Below are positions 27,637 to 36,680 of a stretch of DNA of 64,000 bases, piece after piece. The notes beneath the pieces are model-generated. The model had not been told where the DNA came from and made no database searches. It worked only from the letters and a program-made list of their open reading frames with translations. Location: contig NZ_LT629787.1 in NCBI RefSeq assembly GCF_900105655.1, positions 1,612,001-1,676,000 on the forward strand, in the 5' to 3' direction. A program made the translations under genes and the position numbers. Source of the DNA: Halopseudomonas salegens (GTDB lineage: Bacteria > Pseudomonadota > Gammaproteobacteria > Pseudomonadales > Pseudomonadaceae). The stretch's first letter is position 1. Each line of letters starts with the position of its first letter.

Positions 27637-28389
27637 CTAGTGGCCGAGGTAGACCTCAATGACCTTGGGATCGTTCTTGACCTTCTCGGGCGAGCCTTCA
27701 GCGAGAATCTTGCCCTGGTGCAGCACCGTGACCTTGTCGGCGATTTCGGCGACGAACTGCATGTCGTGCTCGATCACGATCATGGTGTGTTCCTTGGCGA
27801 TCTCGCGCAGCAGAATCGCGGTTTGCTGGCGTTCGGTCACCGACATGCCGGCAACCGGTTCATCCAGCATCAACAGCTCGGGTTTCTGGATCAGCAACAT
27901 GCCGATCTCCAGCCACTGCTTTTGCCCGTGACTGAGCAGATCAGCCTGGGTATGCAGCTGCTCGGTCAGAAAGATCCGCTCGGCGGTTTGTTCGATCGCT
28001 TCGATCACGCTCGGATCGCGCTTGAACACCAGGCTGCCGAGTACGCTCCGTCCGCTGGGATAGGAGATTTCCAGGTTCTCGAACACGGTCAGATCGGTAT
28101 AGATCGACGGATTCTGGAACTTGCGCCCTACCCCGGCTTTGACGATGGCGTGTTCCTTCAGCCTGGTCAGTTCCTTGTTGCGGAAGCGGATCGAGCCTTC
28201 GGTGGCTTTGGTACGGCCGCAGATCAGGTCGAGCACCGTGGTTTTACCCGCCCCGTTGGGGCCGATAACCACACGAATTTCGTTCTTGTCGACGTAGAAG
28301 CTGAGGTCATCCACCGCCTTGAAGCCATCAAAGGAAACCGTCAGGTTTTCCACCGCAAGGATGAAGTCGGTATTCGATCCGGTGCTCAT
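27637..28389 (-). CDS. urtD: Urea/amide ABC transporter ATPase UrtD
   Basis: A 250-residue ATP-binding subunit. Walker A is GPNGAGKTTVLDL (about residue 43), and MLLIQKPELLMLDEPVAGMS holds Walker B. The signature motif reads LLSHGQKQWLEIG, which is the form seen in UrtD proteins in place of the usual LSGGQ. An AGGAG site lies 8 bases before the ATG, and the start overlaps the urtC stop by four bases. Confidence 0.93.
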   Translation of the reverse strand: MSTGSNTDFILAVENLTVSFDGFKAVDDLSFYVDKNEIRVVIGPNGAGKTTVLDLICGRTKATEGSIRFRNKELTRLKEHAIVKAGVGRKFQNPSIYTDLTVFENLEISYPSGRSVLGSLVFKRDPSVIEAIEQTAERIFLTEQLHTQADLLSHGQKQWLEIGMLLIQKPELLMLDEPVAGMSVTERQQTAILLREIAKEHTMIVIEHDMQFVAEIADKVTVLHQGKILAEGSPEKVKNDPKVIEVYLGH

Positions 28390-29543
28390 GAGCTGGCTCC
28401 TTGTGCTGTGGTCTCAAGATTCATTTCTTCGATATTTTTCTCTTTGCCCAACAGCCGATCCATCAACCGATCAACATGCGGCGCAAGCCAGCGGTTGTAG
28501 AGACCGGCTACCCCATCAGGCAGGCCGAGTACCACACCGATAAAGATCAAGCCCATGGCGAACAGCCAGAGTTCCGGAAAGGTTTCCCCGAAGGTGGTTT
28601 TCGCCACATTGACCAGCAGCGCGCCATAGACCGCGCCCACCAGCGACAGACGCCCACCTACCGCACAGAAGATCACCATCTCGATCGAAGGTACGACGCC
28701 GACGAAGCTGGGCGACATGAAGCCTTCCTGAATGGTGAACATCGCCCCGCCGATACCGGCAAAGGCAGCACCCACCATGAATACGAAGATCTTGAAGTTG
28801 GCAATGTCGTAGCCCGAGAAGCGCACTCGGTCTTCCTGCCCGCGCATGGCAACCAGGATCCGACCGGTCTTCGATTTGCGGATGAACTGAGCGATGAACA
28901 GGCAGGTAAAAAGGAGTACCACGCAGGCAAAATAGAACACGTAGCGCGCAAAATCGGTGTGAATATCCCACCCATTGAGCGTACGCAGGTCGGTAATGCC
29001 GTTGACCCCACCGGTAAAGCCCTGCTGGCCGATGATCAGAATGGTCAGAATGGCGGCAATTGACTGGGTGATGATGGCGAAATACACCCCGCCGACCCGG
29101 CGCTTGAACATGGCCACACCGACCAGATAAGCCACAATCGAGGGCACCACAACCACCGCAATCAAAGTGAAGATCAGGCTATTGAAGGGTTCCCAGAACC
29201 AGGGCAGTTCGGTGATTCGGTTCCAGTCCATAAAATCCGGGATACCCGGTGTGGTCTGAATACTGGTGTTCTCCGGACTGGAGGCTTCCAGCTTGAGGTA
29301 CATTGCCAGCGCGTACCCCCCGAGGCCATAGAATACGCCCTGCCCCAGGCTGAGAATGCCACCATAGCCCCAGCACAGCACCAGGCCGACGGCGACAAAG
29401 GCATAGCTGAGGTATTTGCCGATCTGGCTGAGCCGCATGATATCCAGCGACAGCGGCAGCACCAGCAGTAGCAATAGCGCCAACACCGCGAAAGCGAGGA
29501 TATCCTGGCGCGTCATGTATTCCTTGAAGTTGTTGAAAGGCAT
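28386..29543 (-). CDS. urtC: Urea/amide ABC transporter permease UrtC
   Basis: A 385-residue inner-membrane permease with about ten helices, LivM-like. Landmarks are LSLGQGVFYGLGGYALAMYL, GGVYFAIITQSIAA and the EAA-like loop VAMRGQEDRVRFSGYD. The ATG at 29543 lies 8 bases from AGGAGG; the earlier ATG at 29549 is only two bases from it and is less likely. The gene follows urtB by 12 bases. Confidence 0.93.
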   Translation of the reverse strand: MPFNNFKEYMTRQDILAFAVLALLLLLVLPLSLDIMRLSQIGKYLSYAFVAVGLVLCWGYGGILSLGQGVFYGLGGYALAMYLKLEASSPENTSIQTTPGIPDFMDWNRITELPWFWEPFNSLIFTLIAVVVVPSIVAYLVGVAMFKRRVGGVYFAIITQSIAAILTILIIGQQGFTGGVNGITDLRTLNGWDIHTDFARYVFYFACVVLLFTCLFIAQFIRKSKTGRILVAMRGQEDRVRFSGYDIANFKIFVFMVGAAFAGIGGAMFTIQEGFMSPSFVGVVPSIEMVIFCAVGGRLSLVGAVYGALLVNVAKTTFGETFPELWLFAMGLIFIGVVLGLPDGVAGLYNRWLAPHVDRLMDRLLGKEKNIEEMNLETTAQGASS

Positions 29544-29555
29544 GGCCATTTCCTC

Positions 29556-30482
29556 CTAGCGGCGAACTTTCAGGGTGAACAGGCCTTGTGGCCGGAACAT
29601 CAGGATGATCACCACAACCAACAGGGTAAGTACCTTGGCCATGGAACCGCCGATGAAGAATTCGAGCAGTGACTGGGACTGCGAAATACTGAAGGCAGAG
29701 GCCACCGTACCCAGCAGGCTGCCGGCACCCCCAAAGACGACAACCAGGAAGGTATCGACAATGTAGGCCTGACCAGCGGTCGGGCCGGTCGAACCGATCA
29801 TGGTGAAAGCGCTACCCGCCACCCCGGCGATACCGCAACCCAGCGCGAAGGTCATGCGATCGACCTTGGCACTGTTGATACCCACGGCACCGGCCATGTC
29901 GCGGTTCTGCACCACGGCACGCACCTGCTTGCCCCACCGTGAGCGGTACATCAGAATGCCGATGAAAATTGTCGCGAAGATCGCCAGGCCCATCACGAAG
30001 ATGCCGTTGATCGGCACTTCGATCAGATCCGTGACCCGGTACGAGCCACGCAACCAGTCGGGAATGACCACGCCGACTTCGCGCGCACCGAAGATCGAGC
30101 GGTAGGTCTGCTGCAAGATCAGGCTCAGGCCCCAGGTGGCCAGCAAGGTGTCCAGTGGTCGGTGATACAGAAAGCGAATCATCCCCCACTCGACCAGTGC
30201 GCCAAGCAAGGCCGCGGCAAAGAAGGCAAAGATGATGGCAAAGAAAAAGTAGGAGCCGAAATAATCCGGGAAATGGTTGGCAAAGAGGTTGGACGTCATG
30301 AAGGTCACGTAGGCACCGAGGATCATGAATTCCCCGTGGGCCATATTGATCACTCCCATCTGCCCGAAAATGATGGCCAGCCCCAGCGCCATCAGAACGA
30401 AGACCGCAAACAGAATCAGGCCGGCAAACCCTTGCATGGCAAAGATGGCGCCCAACTCAGCGGCAGTGAAGTCAGAGAACAT
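29556..30482 (-). CDS. urtB: Urea/amide ABC transporter permease UrtB (short form)
   Basis: A 308-residue LivH-like permease with about eight helices. GLAIIFGQMGVINMAHGEFM is the typical opening and AVVQNRDMAGAVGINSAKVD is the cytoplasmic loop that contacts the ATPase. Many Pseudomonas UrtB proteins carry a long N-terminal extension ahead of this core; here it is absent, closer to the amide-linked FmdE-like permeases. A GGAGGAAGGA site precedes the ATG. The gene is separated from urtA by an 84-bp gap containing a strong hairpin. Confidence 0.9.
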   Translation of the reverse strand: MFSDFTAAELGAIFAMQGFAGLILFAVFVLMALGLAIIFGQMGVINMAHGEFMILGAYVTFMTSNLFANHFPDYFGSYFFFAIIFAFFAAALLGALVEWGMIRFLYHRPLDTLLATWGLSLILQQTYRSIFGAREVGVVIPDWLRGSYRVTDLIEVPINGIFVMGLAIFATIFIGILMYRSRWGKQVRAVVQNRDMAGAVGINSAKVDRMTFALGCGIAGVAGSAFTMIGSTGPTAGQAYIVDTFLVVVFGGAGSLLGTVASAFSISQSQSLLEFFIGGSMAKVLTLLVVVIILMFRPQGLFTLKVRR

Positions 30483-30533
30483 GGTCCTTCCTCCGGCAAA
30501 TCAACAGGAATTGGTACCCGCAGGTACCCAGAG

Positions 30534-30555
30534 CCCGCCCCCGAACGGGGGCGGG
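30534..30555. terminator. Intercistronic hairpin between urtA and urtB
   Basis: CCCGCCCCCG at 30534-30543 pairs exactly with CGGGGGCGGG at 30546-30555. On the transcribed minus strand it follows the urtA stop by about 11 bases and has no T-run. Such structures usually lower expression of downstream permease genes and protect the binding-protein mRNA. Confidence 0.7.
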
Positions 30556-30566
30556 TTAGTCAGCGC

Positions 30567-31844
30567 TTACTGGTAACCTTCCGGGAAGGGGTTCGGTTCC
30601 ATCAGGTCATCGGTTTCGTAGATGACCTTGAACTGACCATCGCTCTGGGCTTCGCCGATACGCGCGCGCGACCAGAGGTGATGGTTTTCGTGGATCCGCA
30701 CATAACCTTCTGGCGCGGTATCCAGCTCAACACCCGGTGACGTCTCGCGTACCTTGTCGACATCAAAGGAACCAGCTGCTTCTACAGCCGCTTTCCACAG
30801 CCAGGGGCCGAGGTAGGCAGCCTGAGTCACGTCACCAATCACGGAATCTTCACCCCAGCGCGCCTTGAACGCTTTGACGAAGGCTTCGTTGTTGGGGTTG
30901 TCCAGGCTCTGGAAGTACTTCATCGAGGCCAGCGCACCTTCAATGTTGTCACCGCCGATACCGAGGATTTCGTCTTCGGTGACCGAGATGGTCAACAGGT
31001 TGAAGTCATCACTGCGCATATCCAGACCGGCCGCTTTCAACTGACGATAGAAGGCCACGTTGGAACCACCGACGACCGAGGCGAAGACCACGTCAGGCTT
31101 GCGCAGACGGATACGGTTGATGACCGAGTTGAAGCTGGTGTGACCAAGCGGGAAGTAATCTTCACCAACAACGGTGCCACCCAGATGCTCTTCGATATGG
31201 ATGCGCGCGATCTTGTTGGAGGTACGCGGCCAGATGTAATCGGAACCAATCAGGTAGAAACTCTTGGCACCCTGCTCTTCAGCAATCCAGTCGAGACTGG
31301 CGAGAATCTGCTGGGTGGCTTCCTGGCCGGTGTAGATTACGTTGGGCGACTCTTCCAGGCCTTCGTAGAAGGTCGGGTAATAGAGCATGCCGTTTTCCCG
31401 CTCGAAGATCGGCAGTACCGCCTTGCGTGACGCAGAGGTCCAGCAGCCGAAAACAGCAGCCACCTTGTCCTGACGCAGCAGCTTGCGTGAGCGGTCAGCG
31501 AAAGTCGGCCAGTCACTGGCACCGTCTTCCTGGATGTACTCGATCTGCCGGCCGAGTACACCGCCCATTTCGTTGATTTGCTCGATAGCCAGGATTTCAG
31601 CCTGTACCGAGCCTTCCTCACTGATCGCCATGGTGCCGGTGATCGAGTGCAGAATGCCGACGGTGACCGTGTCATCGGTAACCGCCAGGCCGGTGGTGTT
31701 GACCGCATCAGTCGCTGGCTTCTCGGCCATGGCGGTCATCGGCATCGACAGCATGACTGCTGTACTGATGGTCGCCACCGTACTGGCGAGAAAGCCCCGC
31801 CGATTGAGCTTGAAGCCCTTTGTGTCGTCGTTGGAATGATCCAT
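30567..31844 (-). CDS. urtA: Urea/short-chain amide-binding protein UrtA
   Basis: A 425-residue periplasmic solute-binding protein. A twin-arginine signal (LNRRGFLASTVATIS, about residues 13-27) precedes a hydrophobic stretch. The mature part begins with TVTVGILHSITGTMAISE and includes QYIQEDGASDWPTFADRS-like and YYPTFYEGLEESPN segments that are typical for UrtA/FmdD. The ligand may be urea or an amide; linkage to amiE and fmdA favours at least some amide transport. It is the first gene of the series, behind a control block at 31956-31997. The start follows a GAGGAT site. Confidence 0.93.
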   Translation of the reverse strand: MDHSNDDTKGFKLNRRGFLASTVATISTAVMLSMPMTAMAEKPATDAVNTTGLAVTDDTVTVGILHSITGTMAISEEGSVQAEILAIEQINEMGGVLGRQIEYIQEDGASDWPTFADRSRKLLRQDKVAAVFGCWTSASRKAVLPIFERENGMLYYPTFYEGLEESPNVIYTGQEATQQILASLDWIAEEQGAKSFYLIGSDYIWPRTSNKIARIHIEEHLGGTVVGEDYFPLGHTSFNSVINRIRLRKPDVVFASVVGGSNVAFYRQLKAAGLDMRSDDFNLLTISVTEDEILGIGGDNIEGALASMKYFQSLDNPNNEAFVKAFKARWGEDSVIGDVTQAAYLGPWLWKAAVEAAGSFDVDKVRETSPGVELDTAPEGYVRIHENHHLWSRARIGEAQSDGQFKVIYETDDLMEPNPFPEGYQ

Positions 31845-32336
31845 GGTAAATCCTCGTTATGGTTGAACCCGGAGGCAGGTCCCTGGCCGGTTGGCAGTAC
31901 CGACCACGCCCTGCATTACCCACGCCTCGCATTCTGCGCACACCCCGCCCAGCTCACCATTCGACAAATACCCCAGCGCACTACGTCATTTGACGCATTG
32001 GTGTAACACGCGTTAGCCGGTAGAACAGGTGCGTGCGAAATGATGTTGCATCGCCACCGGCTGCGCCTTCGCGATGACGCAGGATGACCTTGCGCAAACA
32101 GCTCAATCCGTCATTGCGAGGAGCCGGGGCCGGCAATCCAGACGAAGGTGCGGGCCGACACCCATGGCCGAAACAATTTATACATACACACTGGCATGGC
32201 AATTGATTGCAGGAGTTCATGTGGCGGCAAACAGGCATGCAATGGCGGCTTTGGCCACCCTGGACGCAAACCCGCGCACCAGGCAGAGGCAGCAGGATGC
32301 ACGGCGCCTCATTGATGGGCAGCCGAGGGGAGTGGA
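31845..32336. other. 492-bp divergent intergenic region between urtA and the sensor kinase
   Basis: No gene is supported here. The urtA-proximal half carries the control block at 31956-31997. The middle (about 32035-32150) has sequence resembling dispersed repeats, with GTCATTGCGAGGAGC and CGCGATGACGCAGG in inverse arrangement. Near the kinase, TGGCAATTGATTGCA at 32200-32214 looks like a sigma-54 promoter but its GG-GC spacing is one base short. A short open frame at 32074-32340 shows no protein-like character. Confidence 0.6.
31956..31997 (-). promoter_or_regulatory. Control block of urtA shared with fmdA
   Basis: The core TACGTCATTTGACGCA (31982-31997) matches the fmdA palindrome core at 14 of 16 positions, and AAATA and ACCATTCG lie at the same distances on the urtA side. 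The core centre is about 145 bases before the urtA ATG. The conserved spacing suggests a regulator site plus a promoter element read toward urtA. Confidence 0.6.
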
Positions 32337-35300
32337 ATGAGCGCCAGGCAACATATTTTTCGTGTCAGACGCAATTACAATCAGTGGGTAGCCAACGAAA
32401 CGCTGGAAGATTACGCCCTGCGTTTCACCGCGAAAAAAGCCCGCCGCTGGTCACCGGTGCGCGTGGCGAGCACCGCGCTGGGTGCGATTTCCTTTCTCGC
32501 GCTGGAAGCCATTGGTGGTGCCATAACCCTGCATTACGGATTCACCAATGCCCTGTACGCCATTCTGGTGGTCAGCCTGGTCATTCTGTTGACTGCCATA
32601 CCCATCAGCTATTACGCCGCCAAATACGGTGTGGACAGTGATCTGCTGACCCGCGGCGCGGGCTTTGGCTATATCGGCTCGACCATCACCTCGCTGATCT
32701 ACGCCACCTTCACCTTTATCTTCTTCGCCCTGGAAGCGGTCATCATGGCGATGGCGCTGGAGTTGCTGTTCGGCATTCCACTGGCCTGGGGATATGTGAT
32801 CTGTGCGATCGTGATCATTCCGCTGGTCACCCACGGCATCACCCTGATCAGTCGTTTTCAGTTGTGGACGCAACCCTTCTGGATCGTGCTGCAGCTGGTG
32901 CCCTTCGTGTTCATCATCTGGATGGACGTGCAATCAGTCGACAACTGGACCAGTTTCGCCGGCGTAGAACCCGGTGCCAGCGGCGACTTCAATTTGTTGA
33001 TGTTTGGCGCTGCAGCCGCCGTCATGTTTGCACTGATTGCCCAGATTGGTGAGCAGGTCGACTTCCTGCGCTTTGTACCGGAACAGAAGCGCAGCGGCAA
33101 ACGCGCCTGGTGGACGGCGATCATGGCCGGAGGGCCGGGCTGGATCATTATTGGTGCAATCAAGTTGCTGGCCGGCTCCTTTCTTGCCGTGCTGGCACTG
33201 AGTCATGGTGTGCCGGAGGACGAAGCGGCCGACCCGACACGCATGTACATGATCGCCTTCGGCTATCTGACCAGCTCGCCGCAGGTGGCGCTGGCAGCGG
33301 CAGGAATCTTCGTCATTCTCTGCCAGGTCAAGATCAACGTCACCAATGCCTATGCCGGCTCGATCGCCTGGTCCAATTTCTTTTCCCGCCTGACCCACAG
33401 CCATCCGGGGCGCGTGGTCTGGCTGGTGTTCAACGTCAGTATTGCCTTGCTGGTCATGGAGCTGGGTGTCTACCGTGCACTGGAAGAAACACTCGGCTAT
33501 TACGGTGTTATCGCCATTGCCTGGGCTGGCGCACTGGTGGCTGATCTGGTGATCAACAAGCCACTGGGCTTTTCGCCCCCGCACATCGAATTCAAGCGCG
33601 CGCACCTCTATGACATCAACCCTGTCGGTGTCGGCGCCATGCTCACCGCCACCCTGGTCGGCATGCTGTGCTTTACCGGCCTGTTCGGCCCGGTACCCCA
33701 GGCACTGGCACACTTCATCACGCTGGCAACCGCACTGGTGATCGCCCCCTTGATCGCCTGGCTGACTCAGGGCCGATATTATCTGGCGCGGCCGGTGGCC
33801 ATTATTGCTGCGGACAGTGACCAGGATGTCGAGTGCTGCATTTGCGAAAACCACTTCGAGCCCGAAGACATGACCAGCTGCCCCGCCTACGGGGGCACGA
33901 TCTGTTCATTGTGCTGTTCGCTGGATGCTCGCTGCGACGATTTCTGCAAACCCGGTGGCGGCTATGCCGAGCAGATTCGCAATACCCTGAGCGCGGTTAT
34001 TCCGGCGCGCTGGATGCCGCCCAGCGGTTCCCGTGTTGGGCACTTCTTCGCCCTGTTGCTGTTGATCAATGGCATTACCGCGCTGATGTTGTCATTGATC
34101 TATCAACAAACCGCCGCGCCGGATGCCGCAACCCAACAGCTCCTGGCGGCCACTCTGCTCAAGGTATTCTTTATTCTGCTGATCATCACCGGCGTGATCA
34201 GCTGGCTGTTTGTGCTGGCACATGAGAGCCGCCGGGTAGCACAGGAAGAATCCAACCGGCAGAACCGTCTGCTGATGGAAGAAATTGAAGCCCACGAACA
34301 GACCGATCAGGCCCTGCAGCAGGCCAAGGAGCAAGCGGAAGCAGCCAATCTGGCGAAAAGCCGTTACCTGACCGGCATCAGTCACGAACTGCGCTCACCC
34401 CTGAATGCGGTCATGGGGTATGCCCAGCTACTGCAACAGGATCCGAATATGCCGGCGGAGCGGCAGAGTGCGCTGACGGTGATACGTCGCAGCAGCGAGT
34501 ACCTGGCGGATCTGATCGAGGGCCTGCTGGACATCTCCAAGATCGAAGCCGGGCGGTTGGACCTGCAACAGGACAGCGTACGGCTGGATTTGCTGCTCGA
34601 CCAGCTGGTCAACATGTTCCGCTTGCAGGCCGAGGAGAAGGGCCTGCGCTTTCGTTTCAATTGCCCTACCCCGCTACCACAGCAGGTCAAGGCCGATGAG
34701 AAACGCCTGCGGCAGATTCTGATCAATCTGCTGTCGAATGCGATCAAGTACACAGAACAGGGCGACGTCAGCCTGACTGTCCGCTACCGTAGCGGCGTGG
34801 CCGAGTTCAAGGTGCAAGACAGCGGCGAAGGCATCAGTACAGACAACCTGGAGCGCATTTTCATGCCCTTTGAACGAGTGCGGCTGCCCGGCTCGACTGC
34901 CACGGGAACCGGCCTGGGGCTGACCATCAGCAAACTGCTCTGCGAGATCATGGGCGGCGATATCAGCGTCACCAGTGTGCCTGGCGAAGGCAGCACTTTC
35001 CGCGTGTCGTTGCTGCTGTCGAGCATTCAACAGGTGGTAGCGCCCAGCGGCACAGTCACGGATACCCGAATCGCCGGTTTCAGCGGGAAGACGCGACATA
35101 TCCTGATCATTGATGACGACGTGGTGCACCGCCAGCTTATGCGCAGCCTGCTGCAGCCCCTCGGTTTTACCATCAGCGAGTTGGGCAACCCGCTGCTCGC
35201 AATCGACAAGCTCAATGAAACGCCAATCGACCTGATTCTGCTCGACCTGTCGATGCCGGGCCTGAGCGGCTGGACGCTGTTGCAGCAGATTCGTGCACAT

Positions 35301-35723
35301 GGCCACCAGACGCCGGTGGTTATCGTCTCGGCCAATGCCGGTGATGGCAAAGACCCACACCTGGCGGACCAGCCGGCACAGCACAATGCCTACATCACCA
35401 AACCGGTACAACTGGCCCAGTTGCTTGATCGCATTGGCAGCCTGCTGGCACTGGACTGGCAACAGCAAAGCCTGTTCCCGGCGCAGGTGACTGAACCGGC
35501 AGCAGCATCATCCAGCGGCCCGCTGGCAACCAGCATTCATGCACAACTGATGCAACTGGCTACCATTGGCCACCGCAAAGGTTTGCTTGAAGCCCTCTAC
35601 AACCTGAAACAGAGCGACAGCGATAACTCCACCCTCTATCAACAACTGATTCTGTTGAGTGAGAACTTCCAATTCGACGCTATCAAGCAAACCCTGCAGG
35701 AAGCTACTGATGAATGTCCCTGA
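32337..35723 (+). CDS. Hybrid histidine kinase with an NCS1 permease-like sensor region
   Basis: An 1128-residue membrane kinase. Residues about 20-490 form about twelve helices with cytosine-permease (NCS1) character. A cysteine-rich segment follows (ECCICENHFEPEDM then CSLCCSLDARCDDFC, about 497-545) that could bind metal. Two more helices (about 565-625) and a coiled coil precede a HisKA domain with His683 in SHELRSPLNAVMGY, an ATPase domain (LINLLSNAIKYTEQGD, GTGLGLTISK) and a receiver with the phospho-Asp near 970 in LILLDLSMPG. The build parallels CbrA, which uses an SSS transporter domain. It is divergent from urtA and overlaps its response regulator, so it probably senses urea, an amide or a related base at the membrane. 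The ligand is inference. Confidence 0.9.
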   Translation: MSARQHIFRVRRNYNQWVANETLEDYALRFTAKKARRWSPVRVASTALGAISFLALEAIGGAITLHYGFTNALYAILVVSLVILLTAIPISYYAAKYGVDSDLLTRGAGFGYIGSTITSLIYATFTFIFFALEAVIMAMALELLFGIPLAWGYVICAIVIIPLVTHGITLISRFQLWTQPFWIVLQLVPFVFIIWMDVQSVDNWTSFAGVEPGASGDFNLLMFGAAAAVMFALIAQIGEQVDFLRFVPEQKRSGKRAWWTAIMAGGPGWIIIGAIKLLAGSFLAVLALSHGVPEDEAADPTRMYMIAFGYLTSSPQVALAAAGIFVILCQVKINVTNAYAGSIAWSNFFSRLTHSHPGRVVWLVFNVSIALLVMELGVYRALEETLGYYGVIAIAWAGALVADLVINKPLGFSPPHIEFKRAHLYDINPVGVGAMLTATLVGMLCFTGLFGPVPQALAHFITLATALVIAPLIAWLTQGRYYLARPVAIIAADSDQDVECCICENHFEPEDMTSCPAYGGTICSLCCSLDARCDDFCKPGGGYAEQIRNTLSAVIPARWMPPSGSRVGHFFALLLLINGITALMLSLIYQQTAAPDAATQQLLAATLLKVFFILLIITGVISWLFVLAHESRRVAQEESNRQNRLLMEEIEAHEQTDQALQQAKEQAEAANLAKSRYLTGISHELRSPLNAVMGYAQLLQQDPNMPAERQSALTVIRRSSEYLADLIEGLLDISKIEAGRLDLQQDSVRLDLLLDQLVNMFRLQAEEKGLRFRFNCPTPLPQQVKADEKRLRQILINLLSNAIKYTEQGDVSLTVRYRSGVAEFKVQDSGEGISTDNLERIFMPFERVRLPGSTATGTGLGLTISKLLCEIMGGDISVTSVPGEGSTFRVSLLLSSIQQVVAPSGTVTDTRIAGFSGKTRHILIIDDDVVHRQLMRSLLQPLGFTISELGNPLLAIDKLNETPIDLILLDLSMPGLSGWTLLQQIRAHGHQTPVVIVSANAGDGKDPHLADQPAQHNAYITKPVQLAQLLDRIGSLLALDWQQQSLFPAQVTEPAAASSSGPLATSIHAQLMQLATIGHRKGLLEALYNLKQSDSDNSTLYQQLILLSENFQFDAIKQTLQEATDECP

Positions 35724-36624
35724 GAAGCACGCTACTACTGTCCTGGTCGTCGACGACTCGCTGGACAGCATTCGCATGCTGAATGATGTCCTGGAACATG
35801 CCGGCATGACCGTTCTGGTCGCACTGGAAGGTGCACAAGCACTGACCATCACCCAGAACATAACCCCTGACCTGATCCTGCTCGACGGCCTGATGCCGAA
35901 TATGGACGGCTTTGAAACCTGCCACCAGCTCAAGCAAAACCCGGCACTGGCCGATGTGCCGATCATTTTCATGACCGGCCTCAGTGATACCGAGCATGTG
36001 GTCATGGGCCTGCATGCCGGCGCGGTGGATTATGTGACCAAACCAATCAATGCCGATGAGTTGCTGGCCCGCATGCAAGTGCACCTGGCCAATGCACGCA
36101 TGGCCCAGAGCGCCCGTATGGCACTGGACCAGGCCGGCCAGTACCTGTTCGCCATTGATAGCCAGGGGCACCTGCTCTGGGCCACACCCCAGGTGCAACG
36201 CCGGTTGGCCCAATGCGGCTTCGCCCAGGCCGATGACCTGCAACGACTGGAAGACAAACTCGCCACCTGGCTTGGCCACAGCCCCCAGGCTGGTCACCAC
36301 ATGAGCCTGACCAATGATGGCAGTGGCCCCGGCATCGAGTTTCTTGCCAGCGTATCGCCCCGGGAAAACCTGCTGCGCCTGGTCGATGTCAGCAGCAGCG
36401 ACGATGCGACCGAACGATTGCGACAGAAGTTTGCCGTGACCGGGCGGGAGGCGGATGTGTTGTTGTGGATCGCCAACGGCAAAACCAACCGCGAGATCGG
36501 GCTGATTCTGGAAATGAGTCCAAGGACCGTGAACAAACACCTGGAGCAGGTGTTTCGCAAGCTGGGGGTAGAGAACCGGACTGCCGCCGCAGCGGCGGCA
36601 ATCAGATGTCTGGCGCGGGTCTAG
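35710..36624 (+). CDS. LuxR/NarL-type response regulator
   Basis: A 304-residue regulator with an N-terminal receiver domain (VLVVDDSLDS at 11-20, phospho-Asp in LILLDGLMPNMDG, Lys in YVTKPINADE), a middle linker of about 70 residues that resembles a small PAS-like sensor, and a C-terminal LuxR helix-turn-helix (TGREADVLLWIANGKTNREI, then SPRTVNKHLEQVFRKLGV). The ATG at 35710 has an AGGAAG site and overlaps the last 14 bases of the kinase gene; the frame before it is a shadow. It is the likely partner of the NCS1-type kinase and the best candidate to bind the shared blocks upstream of urtA and fmdA. Confidence 0.92.
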   Translation: MNVPEKHATTVLVVDDSLDSIRMLNDVLEHAGMTVLVALEGAQALTITQNITPDLILLDGLMPNMDGFETCHQLKQNPALADVPIIFMTGLSDTEHVVMGLHAGAVDYVTKPINADELLARMQVHLANARMAQSARMALDQAGQYLFAIDSQGHLLWATPQVQRRLAQCGFAQADDLQRLEDKLATWLGHSPQAGHHMSLTNDGSGPGIEFLASVSPRENLLRLVDVSSSDDATERLRQKFAVTGREADVLLWIANGKTNREIGLILEMSPRTVNKHLEQVFRKLGVENRTAAAAAAIRCLARV

Positions 36625-36680
36625 CGACTCACCAGCCAGCGCCTCTGGGGCCTCATACAGGACTGACCGGGATTACCGAT

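Noticed and set aside
26193..27662. Plus-strand open frame of 489 codons opposite amiE and urtE
   Set aside because: Both underlying minus-strand genes have intact active-site motifs; the antisense product shows no domain.
32200..32214. Sigma-54-like sequence TGGCAATTGATTGCA before the sensor kinase
   Set aside because: The distance between the GG and GC elements is one base shorter than sigma-54 promoters need. It is only noted.
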